From a virus, in the IMG/VR virus record IMGVR_UViG_3300025132_007932, positions 1-64,000 of that record: DNA of 64,000 nucleotides. The stretch is one strand, 5' to 3'. The notes under the pieces were generated by a model. That model had not been told where the DNA came from, ran no database searches, and was given only the letters and a program-made list of their open reading frames with translations. Below, one piece after another: positions 58,452-64,000 of the stretch (within the stretch, counting starts at the first letter, position 1; each line of letters opens with the position of its first letter). The position numbers were made by a program, and so were the translations under genes.

Positions 58452-60248
58452 ATGGCAGATCAACAAAAAAAGATTTTACCTATCAACTACACCAATAGGG
58501 ACTACGAAAGTATTCGAGACGATCTGCTGGAAATAGCAGAAAGATTTTACCCCGATACTTTTCAAGATTTTAGTGAGGCTTCCTTTGGTTCTCTGATGTT
58601 AGACGCGGTTGCTTATGTCGGTGATCAGTTATCATTTTATTTGGATTATAATATCAATGAGTCGTTTATGGATACCTCGTATCAATATAACAATATCTTA
58701 CGACACGGAAGGATCCTAGGCTATAAAAACACTGGACGACCCTCAACCTATGGCAAAGTGGCCCTTTACGTTCTTGTGCCGGCATCTCCAACCGGTATTG
58801 GCCCTGACACCAGATACACTCCGGTAATAAAAAGAGGAAGCACATTTTCAAGTGATACAGGCTTGGCGTTCATGCTCACAGAGAATGTAGACTTTAGCAG
58901 ACCTGGAACCGTTGTGGTTGTTGGTAAGGTAGACACCGACACCGGTGCCCCAACTCATTATGCCATCAAGGCCTATGGGCACGTTGTATCTGGAGAGATG
59001 GCATCAGAAAAAATTGAAACTGGGCCATTTGAAAGATTTAAAAGACTCAAGCTCGGCGGATCGAATATTTCAGAAATTATATCTGTGGTCGATGAAAACG
59101 GTGATGAGTATTACGAAGTTGACTATCTCTCACAAGACATTGTTTACAAAGAGATCCCTAATTTAAATTATCAAAATGATAACGTTGCATCAATACTTAA
59201 GCCGTTTCTTGTGAGCAGAAAATTTGTTCTCGAAAGAGATAGGTTTAGTGCATATCTACAGTTTGGGAGTGGTAAATCGGGAGAAACAAATGTTGTTGCA
59301 GATCCTCAAAGGGTCGCACTAGATATTTTTGGAAAAGATTATGTAACAGACACAACCTTCGATCCCTCTAGATTGACAAGAAATGAAAATCTTGGAATTG
59401 GCCCATCTAATACATCATTAACAGTGACTTACCGTGCAACAAATCCAACAAACTCTAATATCGGAGTAGCAGGAATAAACTCGTTATCGTCAGTAGATGT
59501 AGATTTTGCGGATAGATCAGTATTGGCTGCTAGCACTATGCAGGAAGTTTTGGATTCTATAGAGGTCTCAAATGAAACACCAATCGTTGGAGACGTATCA
59601 AATGCTTCCAGCGCGGAACTTAAAAGAAGAGTCTTCGATACTTTTGCAACTCAAAACAGGGCTGTAACCCAATCTGATTATGAAAATTTGGTTTACAGAA
59701 TGCCGGCAAAATTCGGCGCCATAAAAAGATGCTCAACTCAGAAGGATCCAAATTCTGCGAAAAGAAACCTAAACATGTATGTGATTTCAGTTGATGATTT
59801 TGGAAATTTAACGATGCCAAATAATACTATAAAAAATAACTTAAAAACTTGGCTAAATCGTCATAGAATGATAAATGACACTGTTGATATACTTGAGCCC
59901 TATCTTATTAACATCGGTATTGATTTTATTGTAAGGGCTGCTAGTAATGTTGATAAATTTGATTTATTAGAAAAGTGTGTACAAACTCTATCAAGAAAAT
60001 ATTCGGATCATTTTTACATTGGCGAACACCTCTATGTAAGTGATATTTATGCTGAATTAAAAAATGTAGAAGGAGTGTTAGACGTCGTAAAGGTAAAGAT
60101 AAATAACAGAACCGGTGCAGCGTATTCTAGTACAAAGATTGACATCAACAAAAATATGTCACCAGATGGAAACTATCTGATTGTACCGAAAAATGCAATT
60201 TTAGAATTAAAATATCCAGATGTTGACATTAAAGGAAAGATTAGATAA
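58452..60248 (+). CDS. Baseplate wedge protein gp6-like
   Basis: A 598-aa protein. NYTNRDYESIRDDLLEIAE and SFGSLMLDAVAYVGDQLSF, then LRHGRILGYK, mark the gp6/J-protein family of baseplate wedge. Length close to T4 gp6 (660 aa). The C-terminal part has TFATQNRAVTQSDYENLV, typical of the family. Start is after GAGGAT. Confidence 0.9.
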   Translation: MADQQKKILPINYTNRDYESIRDDLLEIAERFYPDTFQDFSEASFGSLMLDAVAYVGDQLSFYLDYNINESFMDTSYQYNNILRHGRILGYKNTGRPSTYGKVALYVLVPASPTGIGPDTRYTPVIKRGSTFSSDTGLAFMLTENVDFSRPGTVVVVGKVDTDTGAPTHYAIKAYGHVVSGEMASEKIETGPFERFKRLKLGGSNISEIISVVDENGDEYYEVDYLSQDIVYKEIPNLNYQNDNVASILKPFLVSRKFVLERDRFSAYLQFGSGKSGETNVVADPQRVALDIFGKDYVTDTTFDPSRLTRNENLGIGPSNTSLTVTYRATNPTNSNIGVAGINSLSSVDVDFADRSVLAASTMQEVLDSIEVSNETPIVGDVSNASSAELKRRVFDTFATQNRAVTQSDYENLVYRMPAKFGAIKRCSTQKDPNSAKRNLNMYVISVDDFGNLTMPNNTIKNNLKTWLNRHRMINDTVDILEPYLINIGIDFIVRAASNVDKFDLLEKCVQTLSRKYSDHFYIGEHLYVSDIYAELKNVEGVLDVVKVKINNRTGAAYSSTKIDINKNMSPDGNYLIVPKNAILELKYPDVDIKGKIR

Positions 60249-61882
60249 TGGCCATAAAAAAATATGTAGCCAACGCAGACACAACAATTACAAATGCATT
60301 CCAGCCAAATTTAAATACTAGGGCTACGGGAGCAAACGCCGGCGCATCTGATGTTTTAGAGACGTTTTCTATTTATGGAAGACAAGCATCTAGCTCGGCT
60401 GAGCTTTCAAGAATACTCATAAAATTTCCTATTGACCAGATAACCACGGATCGAAACAATGGCGTAATACCAGGTTCTGGGAGTGTTAGTTTTTACTTAC
60501 GCATGTTTAATGCAAAGCACTCAAAGACAGTTCCTTCTGGAAGCTACCTTATGGTTGCGGAGCCTTTGTCCCGAGATTGGCAAGAAGGCTTCGGCTTGGA
60601 CCTGGAAACTTACAAAGACAAAACCAACGGAAACGTTGGCTCTAATTGGATGAGCGCCAGCGCAACAACACCCTGGACAAAAACAGGCGGAGATTATATC
60701 ACAGCAGCCAATGCTGCATATCCTTGGAGATGGTTTAGTCAAAGAATGACAACCGGACTGGAAGACATTGAAATTGATATCACACAAATGGTGGAATTAT
60801 GGTCTGCCGGTACGGTAAATAACTACGGCTTTGGTGTGCATCTTACGGGCGCAGCAGAAGCCTACTATGACGTTGCGCAAGATGGAACATATGATGGCTG
60901 GAATCAAAACACTACGGGCTCCACAACGTCTTTTTATACTAAAAGATTTTTCGCAAGAGGAACCCAATACTTTTACAAAAAACCAGTTATTGAGGCACGA
61001 TGGAATTCTAGCAGAAAAGATGACAGAGGAGATATGTTTTACAGCAGCTCTCTTGCTGGAGTTAATGACAATTTAAATACAATCTTTCTCTACAACTACG
61101 TCCGCGGCAGGCTTTCAAACATTCCTTCCGTAAACAAAGGAGCAATTTACGTCAGCTTCTATTCCGGCTCTAATGACGACTCTAAGTCAAGTGGCCACAG
61201 CAAGGCAACCGGTACCGAAACAGGACGAGAAGACAGAATGGCGATTACACTACCAACAACATTGCCGTATACGCATGTTTCAGCTTTAAACCCGTACGTC
61301 GTAACTGGAGGTTGGATATCAACAGGGATTTATACGGCTTCGTTTGCAATAACAGGCGCCACTCCGCCATTAACAAAAATATTCGATGTGTGGCATGATG
61401 GCTCTGGTAAAAATCGTCCTTGGTCTGGTATAGAATTTGCAACGTCTTCGTTCCGGCCTTTAAATATGAGCGCTAGTGTTTCTGTAAACAAGCCGTTTTA
61501 TTTCTTAAACATCACAAACCTGAGAAACAGCTACGATGCTGCTGAAACCGCAAGATTCAACTTGTTTGTTAGGCCAAAATATTGGAATCCAACAGTTTAC
61601 ACGATTGCAAATGCAGATGTAGAGAACACATCACAAGCTAGCGCGTCATATATGGTGTACAGGGTATTAGATGGCCACGCCGCAGTTCCATATGGCACAG
61701 GATCAAATGGAGAAACAATGCTGTCGTATGATATGTCAGGAAATTATTTTGACTTTGATATGAGACTCTTGGAGCCTGGCTACACATATGCATTTAAATT
61801 TTCCTTCTATGATAATGATATCGGCAGTTGGACAGAACAAAAAGACTCTTTCAAGTTTAGAGTAGAAGACTATGAGTATTAA
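60248..61882 (+). CDS. Virion structural protein
   Basis: A 544-aa protein. The N-terminus (KYVANADTTITNAFQPNLNT) is a pattern I recall from tail/baseplate proteins of T4-like marine phages. Beta-rich with many Ser/Thr/Gly segments, suitable for a fibre or plate component. It overlaps the gp6 stop by one base. No catalytic motif. Confidence 0.65.
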   Translation: MAIKKYVANADTTITNAFQPNLNTRATGANAGASDVLETFSIYGRQASSSAELSRILIKFPIDQITTDRNNGVIPGSGSVSFYLRMFNAKHSKTVPSGSYLMVAEPLSRDWQEGFGLDLETYKDKTNGNVGSNWMSASATTPWTKTGGDYITAANAAYPWRWFSQRMTTGLEDIEIDITQMVELWSAGTVNNYGFGVHLTGAAEAYYDVAQDGTYDGWNQNTTGSTTSFYTKRFFARGTQYFYKKPVIEARWNSSRKDDRGDMFYSSSLAGVNDNLNTIFLYNYVRGRLSNIPSVNKGAIYVSFYSGSNDDSKSSGHSKATGTETGREDRMAITLPTTLPYTHVSALNPYVVTGGWISTGIYTASFAITGATPPLTKIFDVWHDGSGKNRPWSGIEFATSSFRPLNMSASVSVNKPFYFLNITNLRNSYDAAETARFNLFVRPKYWNPTVYTIANADVENTSQASASYMVYRVLDGHAAVPYGTGSNGETMLSYDMSGNYFDFDMRLLEPGYTYAFKFSFYDNDIGSWTEQKDSFKFRVEDYEY

Positions 61883-64000
61883 GAAACTTTTCGAATCAAC
61901 AGACAAATCAAAAAATTATTTAACAAGTAAAAATAGAAAAGACGCCTTTAAAAATGTCGAGTCTGGCAGAAATGTGTCTGCTCTGCGCGAAAAACAACAA
62001 ACGTTCGTCCCGCAGGTAGACTATTCAAACCCAGAAAATTTTGCTAGATATGGCTCAGCTTATTTGTATTACGAAAGCTCAATTGATCGAATTATCGATT
62101 ACTACCCTTATGATGGCTCTGATGCGGAAATAAATGAATATTACAACAAATCCTTAGATATAGAAAAATATGTCTTTAATAACTTGTATCCGCGCACCAA
62201 TGGTTATATTATTTTGTGTGCAGACGGATATGGAAGCTCCACTGCGGGTGTTGATGGATATGATGTTCCAGCAACTCAAGAACATATTACATTTTACGGC
62301 GGCCCCGGCACCGCATCGGCAACAACAAACAAGAAAGATCTGTTCAATAATCCAAAAGACAGTAAATTTCAGTATTCAAACGTATATGACACAGACATAT
62401 ACACAACTGAAGGATTGCCATCTGATTATGGATCCGGTTCTCGCGAATCAAACTTAAAGGCAGATTTTGAGCGCGGAGTCACTGTTGAGTTCTGGATGAA
62501 GTCTGGCTCTATGGCCCCAAGCGCGACAACAACTAGAAAGCAAGTCATCTTTGACATGTGGAACAATAACTCTTCTGCTAGTAGTGATTATGCAAGACTT
62601 AGAATAATGATGACAGGTACTGCGGGCGCAGGAGAATGGTTAACAGCCACAGGAGACTCCGACGCAGATACACCATTCTACATCACAGCTTTATCTGGCG
62701 CCGCTACTACCACCGCCCCAGAGACGATAAATATAAGCAGTATTAGCGGAAAAGGAATTAGTAATTACAAAATCGGTAAGAGCTTGGTGGCTGATAATGC
62801 TTGGCATCATTATGCATTTGTTTTGTACAATTCCGGCAGCGATGCAAAATTGAGTCTTTATGTTGATGGAAGACACAACGATACGAGAACCATAACAAGC
62901 GCAGCAATAGACAATTTAAATTCAAAGAACATGGTTGGGAGAATTGGCGCCCTTGTGACTGCTCCAGAAAAAAGCAATGCTGCTACTGGATCTGCAAAAC
63001 TAAACGCATCTTTAGACGAGTTCCGTTTCTGGAAAGTCCGTCGTTCTGCAGAAGAAATTGGAAGAAACTATTTTACACAAATCCGCGGAGGTGTCAACAC
63101 AGATATTTCCAATACAACACTTGGCTTGTATTATAAGTTTAATGAAGGTATAACTGGTGAGTCTGCAACCGACTCCGTTGTTCTTGACTATTCTGGTCGA
63201 GTAGTTAATGGGGTCTGGTCTGGGTATGGTTCAGACTCTAGAAACACAGGCTCTGCTATTATCTCGGCTAGCGCAGCGACTAGCGAGTATGAAGACCCGA
63301 TCATATACTCAAACCACCCACAAGTGGTGTCGTTAAAAGCTGACTTGCTCTACACTGGTTCATATCATGATGATCAAAACAACGCTTCAATGAAAAATAT
63401 GGTCCCTGGCTGGATTTTGGACGATGAAGACGGAGCAAGGGATACAAACTTAAACAAGGTATCCCACGTTATGGGCGCGTACTTTGATAAACTATATCTG
63501 CAGATTCAAGCAGTTCCTTCGTTTAGGAACTTGGAATATACCAGTGCTTCCTTCACGCCGCTTCCGTTTGCTCAACATCTTCCGCAGTCTTTAGGGCTCT
63601 ATAGTCCAGATTTGTTTATTGATTCGAATGTGGTTGAGAGATTTAAAAATAGAGATGAAAATTCAGTATTTGAGTCAGATCTTGCAGAAACAAAAAATCT
63701 AATTTACCTTAATCTTTATAACAACTTAGCAAATATATTTAAATCCAAAGGTACGGAAAAATCTATTAGAAACGTTTTCAGATGTATGAATATCGATGAC
63801 CGTTTGGTAAGATTTAACACATACTTCCGGAACCAAACCTACAAACTAGACAATACGATGCAACAAACGTTGGTTGAGAAATCTTTCTTGAACCTTCACG
63901 AAAGCAACAGTATCGGCGGCGTTGTATACCAGAGGTCAAGTTCGTACCCACACGAAGCCAACAACAGACACGATGGATCAGGGTTTGTAAGGGGTCATGA
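61872..64000 (+). CDS. LamG-domain virion protein (partial)
   Basis: Starts at ATG 61872, overlapping the previous gene by 11 nt, and runs to the end of the window without a stop (at least 709 aa). A LamG/concanavalin A-like jellyroll lies at about residues 195-400, shown by GVTVEFWMKSGS, NAWHHYAFVLYN, LYVDGRHN and LDEFRFWKVRRS. A helical region (NLIYLNLYNNLANIFKSKG) follows. Carbohydrate or host-surface binding is probable for such domains; the protein is likely in the baseplate/tail fibre network. Confidence 0.75.
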   Translation, partial: MSIKKLFESTDKSKNYLTSKNRKDAFKNVESGRNVSALREKQQTFVPQVDYSNPENFARYGSAYLYYESSIDRIIDYYPYDGSDAEINEYYNKSLDIEKYVFNNLYPRTNGYIILCADGYGSSTAGVDGYDVPATQEHITFYGGPGTASATTNKKDLFNNPKDSKFQYSNVYDTDIYTTEGLPSDYGSGSRESNLKADFERGVTVEFWMKSGSMAPSATTTRKQVIFDMWNNNSSASSDYARLRIMMTGTAGAGEWLTATGDSDADTPFYITALSGAATTTAPETINISSISGKGISNYKIGKSLVADNAWHHYAFVLYNSGSDAKLSLYVDGRHNDTRTITSAAIDNLNSKNMVGRIGALVTAPEKSNAATGSAKLNASLDEFRFWKVRRSAEEIGRNYFTQIRGGVNTDISNTTLGLYYKFNEGITGESATDSVVLDYSGRVVNGVWSGYGSDSRNTGSAIISASAATSEYEDPIIYSNHPQVVSLKADLLYTGSYHDDQNNASMKNMVPGWILDDEDGARDTNLNKVSHVMGAYFDKLYLQIQAVPSFRNLEYTSASFTPLPFAQHLPQSLGLYSPDLFIDSNVVERFKNRDENSVFESDLAETKNLIYLNLYNNLANIFKSKGTEKSIRNVFRCMNIDDRLVRFNTYFRNQTYKLDNTMQQTLVEKSFLNLHESNSIGGVVYQRSSSYPHEANNRHDGSGFVRGH

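Noticed and set aside
1-64000. CRISPR array, insertion sequence or integrase
   Set aside because: I saw no regularly spaced repeats, terminal inverted repeats, transposase or integrase motifs.

Overview
The window is the interior of a large dsDNA tailed-phage genome. Every supported gene lies on the + strand, most start codons overlap or abut the previous stop, and the DNA is A+T-rich. Baseplate proteins like T4 gp25 and gp6, a gp55-like late sigma factor, PhoH and many small proteins of the kind seen in marine T4-like myoviruses place it in the T4 superfamily (inference from protein character; no search was run). Several lipoprotein signal peptides, GDP-sugar and heptose chemistry and a one-piece tmRNA point to a diderm (Gram-negative) host. 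The host species cannot be read from the sequence.

Layout. (1) 1-2.1 kb: a non-coding stretch with paired TGACA hexamers and a G/C tract, then small proteins, several with an SH3-like 'GDLV ... GIVL' core. (2) 2.1-8.7 kb: exported proteins (VWA lipoprotein, trypsin-like protease), a Nudix hydrolase, a modular Cys/Lys-rich protein, an 810-aa protein and a small HExxH protein. (3) 8.7-17.3 kb: three tandem genes sharing a 14-residue N-terminal leader that resembles the T4 internal-protein capsid-targeting sequence (a fourth, looser copy at 13.7 kb), more GDLV proteins, a metalloprotease fusion, and a ligase-like/nucleotidylyltransferase fusion. (4) 17.3-25.9 kb: sigma70-type promoters, a Fis-like protein, a thioredoxin lipoprotein, a phage tmRNA, SAP-like proteins, a 30-aa Arg/Lys-rich peptide, an HNH protein, a 20-aa peptide with nine cysteines, tRNA-Asn, PhoH and an HExxH protein. 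(5) 25.9-46.9 kb: a perfect-consensus promoter followed by an iron-sulfur PD-(D/E)XK nuclease and about 25 genes for sugars and glycosyl transfer. These include a likely GDP-colitose route (Gmd, a His-type DegT dehydratase, an Fcl/ColC-like enzyme), a heptose kinase/nucleotidyltransferase/phosphatase trio, a TPP E1 alpha/beta pair, a B12 radical-SAM enzyme, a sulfotransferase and at least six glycosyltransferases. (6) 46.9-64 kb: late sigma factor and baseplate/virion genes, including a 2329-aa protein; the last gene runs off the end.

How it fits together: regions 2-3 look like virion cargo and host-envelope functions, region 4 like host-takeover and translation support, region 5 builds and attaches unusual sugars (to virion, phage DNA or host surface, unresolved), and region 6 is virion assembly. 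The strongest candidates for undescribed biology are the shared-leader cargo genes, the tmRNA locus with its neighbouring micropeptides, and the dense sugar supercluster.
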